A stretch of 64,000 bases of DNA from REEB95 sp035648735 (GCA_035648735.1 DASRKX010000120.1:18395-82394); one strand, 5' to 3'. Positions 43,982 through 53,572 are shown, counted from the first letter of the stretch. Program-made: numbers and translations. Notes: generated by a model from the letters alone, not told the origin.

Positions 43982-44737
43982 ATGCCGCCGACGGTGTTCG
44001 TCTTCACCGTGCTGGTCGGCGGGCTACTGGCGTTGGTTGCGCGCACGCAGCGTTATGGCCTCGCGCTGACGCTGGCCAGCGGCGCGGCGCTCTATGTCTT
44101 CTCGATGCCGGTGACGGCGGCGCTGATGCTGCGCGCGATCGAGGCCCAAATACCCGAAACGACGCGGGATTTCGGGGAATCCCAGGCGATCGTGATCCTT
44201 GCCGGGACCATCCATCACGGCGACGGCGGCGCCACCAAGGACAGCGTCGGCGCGCTGACGCTCGAACGCCTTGACCGGGCGGTTCAAATTTATCGCCGGA
44301 CGAAGCTGCCGATCCTGGTCTCGGGCGGGCCCATTGGCGACAGTCAGACCTCACTCGCGGCGCTGATGGCGACGACGCTGACGCAGGATTTCGGCGTGCC
44401 GGTCGCATGGCGCGAGGAAAAATCGCAGACGACCTACGAGGACGCGCAGGAAACGGCGCGAATCCTCAACGGTCAGAACATCCATGTCATCGCGCTGGTA
44501 ACGCAACCCTGGCATATGCCGCGGGCCATCTGGTCGTTCGCGCAACAGGGACTGGACGTCATTCCGGCGCCGACCGCGCGCACCGTGCTGCGCACGCCGA
44601 TCGATTCCGCCATGATCCTGCCCAGCACCGACGCCCTCGAGGATTCGTTCTATGCGCTCCACGAAGCGATCGGCCTCGCCTATTACAAATTGCGCTTCGG
44701 CGGGGCGGGAAATCCGGCCTCAAGCGGCCGCGATTAA
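43982..44737 (+). CDS. YdcF/ElyC-like (DUF218) membrane protein
   Basis: A 251-residue protein with two hydrophobic helices at the N-terminus and a DUF218 domain containing AIVILAGTIHHGDG, VSGGPIGDSQTS, EEKSQTTYEDAQ and TQPWHMPRAIWSF. Related proteins are linked to envelope polysaccharide metabolism. The frame is open upstream for about 15 codons without ATG, GTG or TTG, and the start lacks an obvious ribosome-binding site; a non-standard start would complete the first helix. Confidence 0.8.
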   Translation: MPPTVFVFTVLVGGLLALVARTQRYGLALTLASGAALYVFSMPVTAALMLRAIEAQIPETTRDFGESQAIVILAGTIHHGDGGATKDSVGALTLERLDRAVQIYRRTKLPILVSGGPIGDSQTSLAALMATTLTQDFGVPVAWREEKSQTTYEDAQETARILNGQNIHVIALVTQPWHMPRAIWSFAQQGLDVIPAPTARTVLRTPIDSAMILPSTDALEDSFYALHEAIGLAYYKLRFGGAGNPASSGRD

Positions 44738-44825
44738 GACTTCCCTAAGGCTTATTTCCTAGATTGAACGCCACGCCGCGCGACGGCCCTTAACCACGCC
44801 GCCGGCCCTCATTTCGGGATTTCTC

Positions 44826-45779
44826 ATGGCGCGATATCTGGTCACCGGCGGCTGCGGCTTCATCGGATCGCACCTCGCCGATGCGCTCCTTGCCGAAGGC
44901 CACGACGTCCGCATCCTCGACAATCTTTCGACCGGCCATCGGGAAAACGCCCCGGAAGCCTCCGAATTGATGATCGGCGACGTCGCCGATCGCGTCGCCG
45001 TACGCCAGGCGATGGAGGATATGGACGGCGTGTTCCATCTCGCCGCCATCGCCTCGATCGAGCGCAGCATCGACGACTGGGTCGGCACGCACATTTCCAA
45101 CCTCACCGGCTGCATTACGGTTTTCGACGCCGCGCGCCGCGCGCGGGCATCCGGCCCAATTCCGGTGGTCTATGCCTCCTCCGCCGCGATCTATGGCCTC
45201 AACGAGGACGTGCCGCTTGCGGAAACCGCGCGTGCCGTGCCGATGACCGCCTACGGCGCCGACAAGCTCGGCTGCGAGCTGCACGCGCATATCGCGACCT
45301 CGCTCTACGGCGTGCCGACCACCGGCTTGCGCTTCTTCAATGTCTACGGCCCGCGGCAGAATCCGGACTCGCCCTATTCCGGTGTCATCTCGATCTTTTG
45401 CGATCGCCTGGTCGCCGGCAATCCGATCACCATCCATGGCGACGGCGAACAGGTGCGCGACTTCATCCATGTGACCGACGTCGTGCGGTTCCTGACCCAG
45501 GCGATGGCGGTGCCGGCCGAAGGCGAAGTGTTCAACGTCTGCACCGGCGACGGCACCTCGATCGTCAATCTTGCCCGCACCATCGGCGAGCTGTGCGACA
45601 CGACGCCGGATTTGATCTTCCGCGCACCGCGGCCGGGCGACGTGCGTCTTTCGGTCGGCGACAGCCAGTGCGCCTTCAAGCGCTTCGGTGTCCGGGCCGA
45701 GATGCCGCTCAAGGATGGGCTGATGATCACCCTCGCCGCCCTGCGCCAGCGTCAATCGATTCAGCTCCGCTACGCCTGA
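44826..45779 (+). CDS. NAD-dependent sugar-nucleotide epimerase/dehydratase
   Basis: A 317-residue extended SDR. The NAD-binding motif is TGGCGFIGSH (about 7-16), the catalytic serine region is YASSAAIYG, and the YxxxK is YGADK. GLRFFNVYGPRQNP and VRDFIHVTDVV are typical of UDP-glucose/UDP-GlcNAc 4-epimerases. It probably supplies a sugar nucleotide to the locus, but the exact substrate cannot be assigned. Confidence 0.88.
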   Translation: MARYLVTGGCGFIGSHLADALLAEGHDVRILDNLSTGHRENAPEASELMIGDVADRVAVRQAMEDMDGVFHLAAIASIERSIDDWVGTHISNLTGCITVFDAARRARASGPIPVVYASSAAIYGLNEDVPLAETARAVPMTAYGADKLGCELHAHIATSLYGVPTTGLRFFNVYGPRQNPDSPYSGVISIFCDRLVAGNPITIHGDGEQVRDFIHVTDVVRFLTQAMAVPAEGEVFNVCTGDGTSIVNLARTIGELCDTTPDLIFRAPRPGDVRLSVGDSQCAFKRFGVRAEMPLKDGLMITLAALRQRQSIQLRYA

Positions 45780-45789
45780 GGGCGTGGCG

Positions 45790-46725
45790 TCAAACCCCCT
45801 CTGCCGTGCGGAAATCCCGGCCCGGCCCCAGCGGCACGATCCCGGTGGGGTTGATGGTGCGATGGCTGCCGTAATAGTGCTGCTTGTATTCGGCGAAATA
45901 GCAGGTCGCGGCGATGCCGGGCAGCGCATAGAGCCGGCGCGCATAAGCGGCAATCGCCGGATATTCGTAGACGTGCCGCACATTGCATTTGAAATGGCCG
46001 AAATAGACGCCGTCGAAGCGAACCAGCGTCGGGAAGAGCCGCCAATCGGCCTCGGTCGGGCGATCGCCCAATAGATAGCGATTCTTCGACAACAGCGCTT
46101 CGATCCAGTCCAGCGTCTCGAACACTTCCGTGGCCGCCTTCTCATAGGCTTCCTGCGTCGTGGCAAAGCCCGCGCGATAAACCCCGTTGTTGAACCCTTC
46201 GTAGATTCGCGCATTGACGCGGTCGATCCCGGGGGCGAGATCGGCCGGATAGAAATCGGTACGGTCGTCGGTGAAGGCCGCGAAAGCGCTGTTGAACATG
46301 CGGATGATCTCGGAGGATTCGTTGTTGACGATCGTCTGCGCCTGCTTGTCCCACAGGATCGGCACGGTGGCGGAGCCGGAATATTTCGGATCGGCGCGCC
46401 GATAGATTTCATAGACATGATTGGCGCCCGTCAGCGGATCGGGATCGGCGAAGGTCCAGCCTCGCTCCAGCATGAGCGGCTCGACGGCGCTGACCGAGAT
46501 CACGTGTTCGAGCTTTTTCAGCACGCGGAAGATCATGGCGCGATGGCACCACGGGCAGGCATGCGCGACGTAGAGATGGTAGCGGCCTTTCGCGGCGGGG
46601 AATTTCGCGCCGGAATCGGCGGTGACGAAATTGCGAAAACCCGCCGCCTTGCGCACGAACTGGCCGCCGGCGCGCTTTGTATCGTACTAGCCGTCGCGCC
46701 ATTCGCCGTCGACCATAACGCCCAT
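45790..46725 (-). pseudogene. YqjG-type glutathionyl-hydroquinone reductase, interrupted by an early amber codon
   Basis: GST-family reductase that would recycle glutathionyl-hydroquinones. The true start is the ATG at 46725, which has a perfect AGGAGG 6 bases upstream, followed by MGVMVDGEWRDG, then TAG at 46687-46689, then YDTKRAGGQFVRKAAGF in the same frame. E. coli YqjG has tryptophan at this place (DTWYDT), so one base (TGG to TAG) breaks an otherwise intact 311-residue reading frame. The rest is well preserved: active-site ACPWCHR, VPILWDK, SNES-type NNESSEIIRMFN, HFKCN and INPTG. Translation could restart at the GTG at 46656 but would lose the N-terminus. Suppression, a sequencing error or true decay are all possible. 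Confidence 0.75.
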
Positions 46726-46813
46726 CCGCTCCCTCCTGTTGGTGCGGTGCAACAAAGCCTCAAACCGACGCCGCGAATTAACAGTAACGCCGCAACGGTC
46801 CCTATGTTAAAAA

Positions 46814-46879
46814 ATTGGCCGCTGAGAACAGGCTTCGATGGTTGCCAGCCTCGGGGGAGTTTGGGGGTGGCGGCCAATC
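46814..46879 (+). promoter_or_regulatory. Long-loop inverted repeat in the lactate permease leader
   Basis: ATTGGCCGC (46814-46822) is exactly complementary to GCGGCCAAT (46871-46879), 48 bases apart, about 50 bases before the permease start. It may be a leader stem or a pair of operator half-sites. There is no direct evidence for either. Confidence 0.4.
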
Positions 46880-46928
46880 CAGCCGACGACGTGGCTCGCG
46901 CGTCCGGCACCTCTGGGGGAGAAACCGC

Positions 46929-48572
46929 ATGTTCACGCAAATCCTTGATCCGACCGGAAATCTGTTCGTCACCTGGCTGGTGGCGCTGATCCCCGTCGTC
47001 GCGCTTCTATTCATGCTCGCGGTCCTGCGCTGGACCGCCTGGTTGGCGGTGCTCATCGGCTCGCTCGTTACCTTGGTGCTCGGCCTCTGGGTCTGGCAAA
47101 TGCCGGTCGGCGACGGCCTCAGGGCCTACGCCTATGGCTCGGCAACCGGCGTGTGGAACGTCGACTGGATCACCTTCTGGGGCGTCATGCTGTTCAACAC
47201 CATGGTCGCCACCGGCGCCTTCGACAAGCTGCGCCGCTGGCTGGTCGCGCAAGGAACCCAGGACGTGCGGGTGCAGACCATCCTGTTCGCCTGGGCGTTC
47301 GGGGCCCTGCTCGAGGGCCTCGTCGGCTTCGGCTATCCCTGGGCGTTCGTCGCGCCCATCCTGATCGCCATCGGCATCCCCGATCTCGACGCCATCCGCG
47401 TCGCGGCGATCGCCAATAACGCGCCCGTCTCCTACGGCGCCTTGGGCGCGCCGATCATCGCCCTGGCGACGGTCACGGCGGGCACGCTCGGCGTGCCCTT
47501 CCTGACGTTGTTGCCGATCTACTCCGCTTCGGTCGGCAAGATCGTCGCCATCCTGGCGCTGCTGCCGCCCTGGATTCTGCTCTACCTCGTCACCGGCAAG
47601 AAGGGCATGTGGTCGGCCTGGCCCTTGGCCATCGTCGGCTCCCTCGGCTACATCGCCGGCCAGCTGCCGACCGCCGTCTATCTCGGGCCCTACCTGCCCG
47701 ACGTCTTCGGCTCGATCGTCTGCTTCGTCTGCCTGCTCCTCCTGCTCAAGGTCTGGCGGCCGGCCGAGGTGCTGGGCTATGGCGGCAAGCCGATCCCCGG
47801 CGCGCAGAGTTCGGCCGCGCATCACGGCATGTCGGGCGGCGACATCGTCGGAGCGTGGCTGCCCATCGCGGTGCTGGTGATCGTCGTGGTCCTGTGGACG
47901 GGGCCGTGGTCTCATCTGCCTTCGATCGTGCTGCTCCACTACGCGGTCGGGGCCGCATCCTCGATCACCCCGGGAGCGACCATCGGCGCGGCGTTCAACT
48001 GGACGCCGTTCGTCGGCGGCTCGGCGATTTTCGCCTCGTGGATCGTGGTCGTGATCCTGATGATGGCGATGGGGCACCTCAAGTTCAGCCAGATCGGCGG
48101 GATCTTCGCCAAGACCTGGCAGAACATGTGGGGCGCCTGCCTCGTCGGCGTGTTCATCTTCGGCCTGGCCTATGTCTATAATTTCTCGGGCATGGCCGGC
48201 TCGCTGGCGAGCGCGTTCTCCAAGATCGGGCCCGCCTTCATCGTGGTGGCGCCGATCCTGGGCTTCATCGGCGTGGCGCTGTCGGGGAGCAACACCTCGA
48301 CCAACGCCATGTTCGGCACCTTCCAGGCGCTCGTCGGCAAGCTGCTCGGTTTCCCCTTGCTGCTGCTGCCGACGCTCAACTCGGTCGGTGCCGAGATCGG
48401 CAAGCCGATTGCGCCGCAGACGGCGAGCGTCGGTGTATCCACGACGCGCTTCGTACGCAACGAGGGGGCGGTCATCCGGCACAATTTCGGCTGGTGCCTG
48501 GTGCTGCTCGGCTATCTCATCGTGATCAGCGTCGCCTGCTATCTGTTCTTCCCGGGAATCGCCACTCTCTAA
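46929..48572 (+). CDS. L-lactate permease family transporter
   Basis: Inner-membrane LctP/GlcA-type permease of 547 residues with about twelve or more helices. The family signature NTMVATGAFDKLRRWL, the loop FAWAFGALLEGLVGFGYPWAF and the C-terminal GVALSGSNTSTNAMFG, QTASVGVSTT and FRxNF-like (VIRHNFGWCL) are clear. It imports lactate and perhaps glycolate with protons. The ATG at 46929 follows GGGGGAG. It ends at a strong terminator. Confidence 0.92.
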   Translation: MFTQILDPTGNLFVTWLVALIPVVALLFMLAVLRWTAWLAVLIGSLVTLVLGLWVWQMPVGDGLRAYAYGSATGVWNVDWITFWGVMLFNTMVATGAFDKLRRWLVAQGTQDVRVQTILFAWAFGALLEGLVGFGYPWAFVAPILIAIGIPDLDAIRVAAIANNAPVSYGALGAPIIALATVTAGTLGVPFLTLLPIYSASVGKIVAILALLPPWILLYLVTGKKGMWSAWPLAIVGSLGYIAGQLPTAVYLGPYLPDVFGSIVCFVCLLLLLKVWRPAEVLGYGGKPIPGAQSSAAHHGMSGGDIVGAWLPIAVLVIVVVLWTGPWSHLPSIVLLHYAVGAASSITPGATIGAAFNWTPFVGGSAIFASWIVVVILMMAMGHLKFSQIGGIFAKTWQNMWGACLVGVFIFGLAYVYNFSGMAGSLASAFSKIGPAFIVVAPILGFIGVALSGSNTSTNAMFGTFQALVGKLLGFPLLLLPTLNSVGAEIGKPIAPQTASVGVSTTRFVRNEGAVIRHNFGWCLVLLGYLIVISVACYLFFPGIATL

Positions 48573-48597
48573 CCCTGGCGAATAAGCGCTAAAAGAA

Positions 48598-48634
48598 ACG
48601 GGGCGCGCCAAGCTGGCGCGCCCCGTCTGCTTTT
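48598..48634. terminator. Bidirectional intrinsic terminator after the lactate permease
   Basis: A 13-base stem, ACGGGGCGCGCCA (48598-48610) with TGGCGCGCCCCGT (48614-48626), loop AGC. It is followed by CTGCTTTT on the plus strand and, on the minus strand, by TTCTTTT, so it can also serve the convergent small-protein gene. Confidence 0.88.
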
Positions 48635-48649
48635 GGGTGTCGGACGCGT

Positions 48650-48946
48650 CTAGTGCGTCTGCTCGATGGTCGTGCTTTGGCTGCGCGACGAGGTCGAGCC
48701 GTCGGGCGCGACGTATTGCTTGGAGTAGGCGTCGGATTTGGTGACGCCGTCCGGGGTGGCCTTGTAGGAGTGCTCGGTGGTAACCGAGCTGCCAGGCACC
48801 GGCATGACATCGGGCGGTGGCGGGCTCGCGATCTCCATCGGCGACGACGTCACCGTGCGAGTTTCGGTCGTGCTCGTCGCCGTCTGGGCGAAGGCCGGCG
48901 CGGCGATCAGAAGGGCCGCAGCGGCAGTCAGGATGGGTTTGTACAT
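48650..48946 (-). CDS. Small secreted protein of unknown function
   Basis: A 98-residue protein with a clear signal peptide (MYKPILTAAAALLIAAPAFA, cleaved before QTATS) and a mature part of about 78 residues rich in threonine, serine and proline, with a stretch PPPPDVMPVP and a tail ending TTIEQTH. It has no cysteine and no recognised domain. The ATG at 48946 has GAGGAG about 6 bases upstream. It converges with the lactate permease across a terminator. Confidence 0.7.
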   Translation of the reverse strand: MYKPILTAAAALLIAAPAFAQTATSTTETRTVTSSPMEIASPPPPDVMPVPGSSVTTEHSYKATPDGVTKSDAYSKQYVAPDGSTSSRSQSTTIEQTH

Positions 48947-49027
48947 AGTCACTCCTCTGCCAATGAAATGGTAGCGGAGTAACGGGGCCGCGCGGGGAAG
49001 GTTTCCCGCCCTGCTCAATGGTCACAG

Positions 49028-49056
49028 AAAAAGCGCCGCCGGCTTCCCGGCGGCGC
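49028..49056 (-). terminator. Intrinsic terminator of the BBP2-type porin
   Basis: On the minus strand, GCGCCGCCGG (49056-49047) pairs with CCGGCGGCGC (49042-49033) across a 4-base loop, followed by TTTTT (49032-49028). It lies 20 bases after the porin stop. Confidence 0.9.
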
Positions 49057-49075
49057 TGCTTGGCCGCAGGACTCG

Positions 49076-50437
49076 TTAGAACGAGAGGATGGCATCGATT
49101 GCGAGCGTGACTTGGCTGGTCTTGGTGCCGACACCGGCAGCCCCGACGTTGAAGGGCTTCTGCCGGCCGCCGCCAATGATCGAGTCGAAGCGCGCCTCGG
49201 GCCGGATCACCAGGCCGAGGGTTCCCGGCATCGTGAGCGGCGGGGTATAGGCAGCGCCCATCGTCAGTTCGCCATAGGTCAGGTTATAGGCGCCGCCGGT
49301 CGTACCCGTGCCGCCGGTTCCGCAATAGGCTTGGTTACCGACCGGGTTTTTGGTGGCGACGTTGCTGACGATGTTGCGTTGAGCGTCGACCGCATCCTCC
49401 GAGCCTGGAAAGGCGCAGACGAAGCCGGTGAAGCCGTTCTTCGCCTGATCGGCGAAGATCTCGGCGCGGCCGGTGAACGACCACTGGTCGTTCCACTTGA
49501 AGATGCCGTACTGCGCGACCCCGCCGGCGGTGACCTTGTAGGCGTCGTCATGCACCAGGTTCAACTCGGTGACCGCGGTCCAGGAATCGTTGATCTTGTA
49601 GGTGACGACGCCATCGAAATATTCGCGCAACGCCTGGTTGACGTTGAACGCCTTGCCGTTAACCGTCGAACCTGTCGGATTCTCCACGCCGACATGAGCG
49701 AGGCCGAGGATCGTCAAATTGCCGTCGAGCAGGTTATTCAAGCCGAAGCCGCCGAGCAGCGCGCCGGAGTTATTGTTGTCGCCGCGCGCGCCGAGATCCG
49801 CGTTGACGCCGGAGTCAAACCCGGCCCAGAGGTCCAACATGTCGGTGACGTGGAAGGTGCCGTAGAGGCCGGTGTGCTTGAATGGCAGCCCATAGTTGAA
49901 GATGTAGGAGTGCGAATAGAGCGGGTTGACGGAATTATCGATTACCTCGAAGCCGAGCGGAGTCGGATATTGCCCGACGGTGATGTCGACGCCGCCGGTC
50001 GCCGGGATCGGCGCATGGAACAAGGCCGCCGCCTCGACGATGTCCCATTGATAGGGGCTGCTCGTCGAACGATCGAATTCGTTGAAGAAGTGCGTGTAGC
50101 GCGAATCCGTGCCGTACATGCCCGTGAACTTGAAGCCGTACTGAAAGCCGTCGTTCTTGGGATCGAGATCGGCCTCGATGTTCAGCATCGTCTGGTTGAC
50201 GCGGAACGAGTTGTCCCGATCCGTGAACGCCTGGCCGAAACTGATGTTGTTTTTCGGGCTGTCCGGGTTGAACGAAACGCCGCCCTCGATATGGCCGGAC
50301 AACTGGATGCCGCCGAAGAGCGGATCGACCCAGACCGGATGCGCCGGCGGCACCGTGTCGTCGGCGCGAGCGGCTTGCGCAAAGACGCCGGCGACGCAAA
50401 GCGCCGCGGCGAAGGAAATAACGGATCGCAAGAACAT
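49076..50437 (-). CDS. Outer-membrane beta-barrel porin (BBP2 family)
   Basis: A 453-residue outer-membrane protein with signal peptide MFLRSVISFAAALCVAGVFA ending QAARA. The mature protein starts with a beta-barrel strand, FGGIQLSGHIEGGVSFN, and contains DIVEAAALFHAPIP and DITVGQYPTPLGFEVID, typical of BBP2/PF07642 porin-like proteins. It ends in phenylalanine (AILSF), the usual barrel insertion signal. The ATG at 50437 follows GAGGGG. The solute is unknown. Confidence 0.82.
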   Translation of the reverse strand: MFLRSVISFAAALCVAGVFAQAARADDTVPPAHPVWVDPLFGGIQLSGHIEGGVSFNPDSPKNNISFGQAFTDRDNSFRVNQTMLNIEADLDPKNDGFQYGFKFTGMYGTDSRYTHFFNEFDRSTSSPYQWDIVEAAALFHAPIPATGGVDITVGQYPTPLGFEVIDNSVNPLYSHSYIFNYGLPFKHTGLYGTFHVTDMLDLWAGFDSGVNADLGARGDNNNSGALLGGFGLNNLLDGNLTILGLAHVGVENPTGSTVNGKAFNVNQALREYFDGVVTYKINDSWTAVTELNLVHDDAYKVTAGGVAQYGIFKWNDQWSFTGRAEIFADQAKNGFTGFVCAFPGSEDAVDAQRNIVSNVATKNPVGNQAYCGTGGTGTTGGAYNLTYGELTMGAAYTPPLTMPGTLGLVIRPEARFDSIIGGGRQKPFNVGAAGVGTKTSQVTLAIDAILSF

Positions 50438-50624
50438 GACTTTCGACCCCTCGGCAAACCGCGTGACATTCCGGCAACGGCTGGGCGATATTGATAGTGC
50501 TCGGCCAACCGTCCCGACACGGAACATTCCGAGCGCGCGACCATTTCTTTAGCACGCGGCGGCGCCGAAATCGCCGCCCCGAAATTGCCGCGGCGGCGGC
50601 CGAATTTTTGCCGGGAGGACAGCG

Positions 50625-52547
50625 ATGAAGAAGCTCTTGATCGGCGTCGGCGCCGTCGTGGCGCTGCTCATTGTGGCCGCGATCGCCGTACCCTTCTTCG
50701 TGCCGGTCGATGCCTACAAGACGAAGCTGATCGACGCCGTCAGGGAATCGACGGGCCGCGACCTGCGCATCGACGGGCCGATGAGCTTCCGCCTGCTGCC
50801 CAATATTGCGCTCTCTGCCGAAAATGTGAGCTTCAGCAACGCGTCCGACGGCGTCGCCAAGAACATGGCGCAGCTGAAATCGCTCGAGGTCCGGCTGCGA
50901 CTGCTGCCGCTGCTCACCGGCACCATCGCCGTCGACAGCTTTGTGCTGACGGATCCGGTGATCGCGCTGGAGATCGATCGCGGCGGCCATGCCAATTGGG
51001 ATTTCAGCAAACCGGCCGTCCCCGGCGCGCCCGTGTCCGCGCGCCCCGCCGCCGCGGCGTCGCAAGGTGGCGGCATGGCGGAGCTCAGCTCCTTCCGCCT
51101 CGCCAATCTCAAGCTCGAAAACGGCCAAGTCAGCTATCTCGACCAGCGCACCGGCAAGCGCTGGGAGGCGAGCGCCATCAACATGACTTTTTCGATGTCG
51201 GGCCTCGACGATCCCTTGACCGCCAACGGTTCCGTGATGTGGAACGGACAGAAGATCAGCCTCAGCTATTCGATCAAGCGGCCGGGCGCCTTCCAGGGCG
51301 GCGCGCCGACGCCGGTGGCCTTCAACGTCAGTTCGACGCCGATCAATCTCGCGTTTTCGGGTGCCGGCGTCGGCGCGCCGGAGCTGAAGCTGTCGGGCGA
51401 CGTCAATCTTTCGATCCCGTCGGTGCGCAACTTGGCAAGCTGGGCGGGCCAGCCGATCTCGGGCACGGGCAAGGGCTTCGGTCCGCTGTCGATCAAGGGC
51501 AAGCTCGACGTCGCGGGCGCCACTTACGGCTTCGGCGACGCTGCCATCGCGTTCGACGACATCAAGGGCAAGGGCGGCATCGTCTTCGACAATTCCAAAG
51601 CGCGTCCCTATATCCACGGCAGCCTGGCGCTCGATCAACTCGACCTCAATCCCTATTTGGGCAACCCCCCGACGAATGCGGCCTCGCCTTCTGCGCCCGC
51701 GGCACCCGGCCCGGCGGCCCCGGGCGCCGCCGGAGCGAAGGGCTGGAGCAACGATCCGATCGACGTGGCGCCTCTCAGGCTCGCCGACGCGGATTTTCAG
51801 CTCGGCGCCGACGGCATCCGCTATCACAACATCGTCATCGGCAAGAGCGCGCTCGAGCTCCATCTGAAGGACGGGCGGCTCGTCGCCGATCTGACCGGAA
51901 TGGAGCTCTACAAAGGTACCGGCCAGGGCAAGGTGACGATTGACGGTTCCGGCGCGGTGCCCGCCATCGAGCAGAATTTCGCGCTCAAGAGCGTCGACAT
52001 GCAGCCGCTGCTGCATGACGCCGACAATGTCACGATGCTGTCCGGCCTCGGCAGCCTCGACGTCGCGGTCACCGGCCGCGGCCGCAGCCAGCGCGAGATC
52101 GTCTCGTCGCTGAACGGCAAGGGCTCGCTGCACCTCGACAAGGGCGCGCTCAAGGGCGTCAATGCCGTCCAGATGGTGAAAAGCGCCACCTCGTCTCTGA
52201 CCGGCGTGCTCCTCGGCGGCTCGCAGACCGAGTTCACCTCGCTGTCGGCGACCTACGTCATCACCAACGGCATCCTCAAGAACAGCGATCTGCAGATGGC
52301 ATCGCCCGAATTGCCGATGACCGGCGCGGGCACCGTCGATCTGCCGCAACGCCACGTCGACTACAAGCTGACGCCTAAACTCGCCGGCGCGCTCGCCATT
52401 CCGATCCTGGTCACTGGGCCGTGGGACAATCTCTCCTATCGGCCGGATGTCGGCGCGATGCTCAAGCAGCCGGGCAAGGCGTTGCAGAGCGTGATTCAGT
52501 CGTCCCCGGGCGCCGTCGACAAGCTCAAGGGCCTGCTCGGGAAATAA
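50625..52547 (+). CDS. AsmA family protein
   Basis: A 640-residue envelope protein. An N-terminal membrane anchor (KKLLIGVGAVVALLIVAAIA) is followed by the AsmA domain, starting VPFFVPVDAYKTKLIDAVRESTGRDLRIDG, and a C-terminal AsmA_2 region with NGKGSLHLDKGALKGVN and DLPQRHVDYKLTPKLAG. Members act in lipid transport or outer-membrane assembly. The ATG follows GGGAGGA. It ends 2 bases before the convergent deacetylase. Confidence 0.92.
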   Translation: MKKLLIGVGAVVALLIVAAIAVPFFVPVDAYKTKLIDAVRESTGRDLRIDGPMSFRLLPNIALSAENVSFSNASDGVAKNMAQLKSLEVRLRLLPLLTGTIAVDSFVLTDPVIALEIDRGGHANWDFSKPAVPGAPVSARPAAAASQGGGMAELSSFRLANLKLENGQVSYLDQRTGKRWEASAINMTFSMSGLDDPLTANGSVMWNGQKISLSYSIKRPGAFQGGAPTPVAFNVSSTPINLAFSGAGVGAPELKLSGDVNLSIPSVRNLASWAGQPISGTGKGFGPLSIKGKLDVAGATYGFGDAAIAFDDIKGKGGIVFDNSKARPYIHGSLALDQLDLNPYLGNPPTNAASPSAPAAPGPAAPGAAGAKGWSNDPIDVAPLRLADADFQLGADGIRYHNIVIGKSALELHLKDGRLVADLTGMELYKGTGQGKVTIDGSGAVPAIEQNFALKSVDMQPLLHDADNVTMLSGLGSLDVAVTGRGRSQREIVSSLNGKGSLHLDKGALKGVNAVQMVKSATSSLTGVLLGGSQTEFTSLSATYVITNGILKNSDLQMASPELPMTGAGTVDLPQRHVDYKLTPKLAGALAIPILVTGPWDNLSYRPDVGAMLKQPGKALQSVIQSSPGAVDKLKGLLGK

Positions 52548-52549
52548 AA

Positions 52550-53431
52550 TCAGCCTTGCTTGCGCGCGGCCGCGCGATACCAATCGAGGATCGTCTCGCC
52601 GTTCCAGAAGGCGACGCCGGCGTGCCGCGCCGCGTAGTCGAGAAAGGCTTCGAGATATTTGATCCGGTGCGGCACGCCGCTGATATAGGGGTGGATCGCG
52701 AAGCACAGGATCTTGGCGCGCCCGGCGCCTTCGGCGTAAAGCCGATCGAATTGATCGCAGGCGCGTTTCAGGAAAATGTCGGCGTGGTGATGCTGCACGA
52801 TCATCATCGGAATGTCGTTGAGCTCGACCGTGTAGGGCAGCGTCACCAGCTTGCCGTGCGATGTGGCGATCTCGGTCGGCTCGTCGTCGTAAACCCAGTC
52901 GCCGATATATTGCACGCCCGCCGCGGCGAGAAGATCGGGCGTCTCGTAGGTTTGCGTGAGGCCCGGCCCGAGCCAGCCGACCGGCCGCTTGCCGGTGAAT
53001 TGCGCGATGGTGTCGAGCGATTTGCGGATGGTGGCGCGCTGGTCGGCGAGCTTGTGGATCGGCCCCTGGACGTAGCTGTGGCCCATGAACTCCCATTTGC
53101 GCTCGAGCGCCGCGGCCGCGACGCGCGGATAGCTTTCGACCACATTGGCGTTGAGCGCGAGGGTCACTTCCGCCTGATAGCGGTCGAACGCCTCGAAGAA
53201 GCGCCACACGCCGACGCGCATGCCGTATTCGTGCCAACTCCAATTGGGCACGTCCGGAATGAGCGGCACGCCGGTCGGGGCCGGCAGAACCTGTCGCGCC
53301 ATCGGGCTTTCGATCTCCCAGACCTCGAGATTGACCACCGGCCAGACGATCAGGCGCAGCCCCTTCGGCAGCTTCAGTACGGGGCGATCGACGATCGCGG
53401 AAAAAGCAGCGCGCTCGCGTGGTTTCATCAA
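52550..53431 (-). CDS. Polysaccharide deacetylase family protein (PuuE-like)
   Basis: A 293-residue CE4-fold hydrolase of the allantoinase PuuE-like branch. It has TLALNANVVESYP, the metal-site segment FMGHSYVQGPIH, the catalytic GWLGPGLTQTYET and the late FAIHPYISGVPHR. Such proteins hydrolyse amides, and family members include uric-acid pathway enzymes and chitin deacetylases. No purine genes are nearby, so the substrate is open. Start ATG at 53431 or the next codon, 53428. Confidence 0.82.
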   Translation of the reverse strand: MMKPRERAAFSAIVDRPVLKLPKGLRLIVWPVVNLEVWEIESPMARQVLPAPTGVPLIPDVPNWSWHEYGMRVGVWRFFEAFDRYQAEVTLALNANVVESYPRVAAAALERKWEFMGHSYVQGPIHKLADQRATIRKSLDTIAQFTGKRPVGWLGPGLTQTYETPDLLAAAGVQYIGDWVYDDEPTEIATSHGKLVTLPYTVELNDIPMMIVQHHHADIFLKRACDQFDRLYAEGAGRAKILCFAIHPYISGVPHRIKYLEAFLDYAARHAGVAFWNGETILDWYRAAARKQG

Positions 53432-53572
53432 GGGGCTCCGGCTGGCTCGGGCGGGATCGAGCCGCTAGTCTAGCGCGATGGGTGAAACGGATACTACGCC
53501 AGCGGCCGCGACGCTCCGGCATACCGCATGGGAACCCGATAATGCGGGAAATATGAGTAGGCTCGAATTCCA

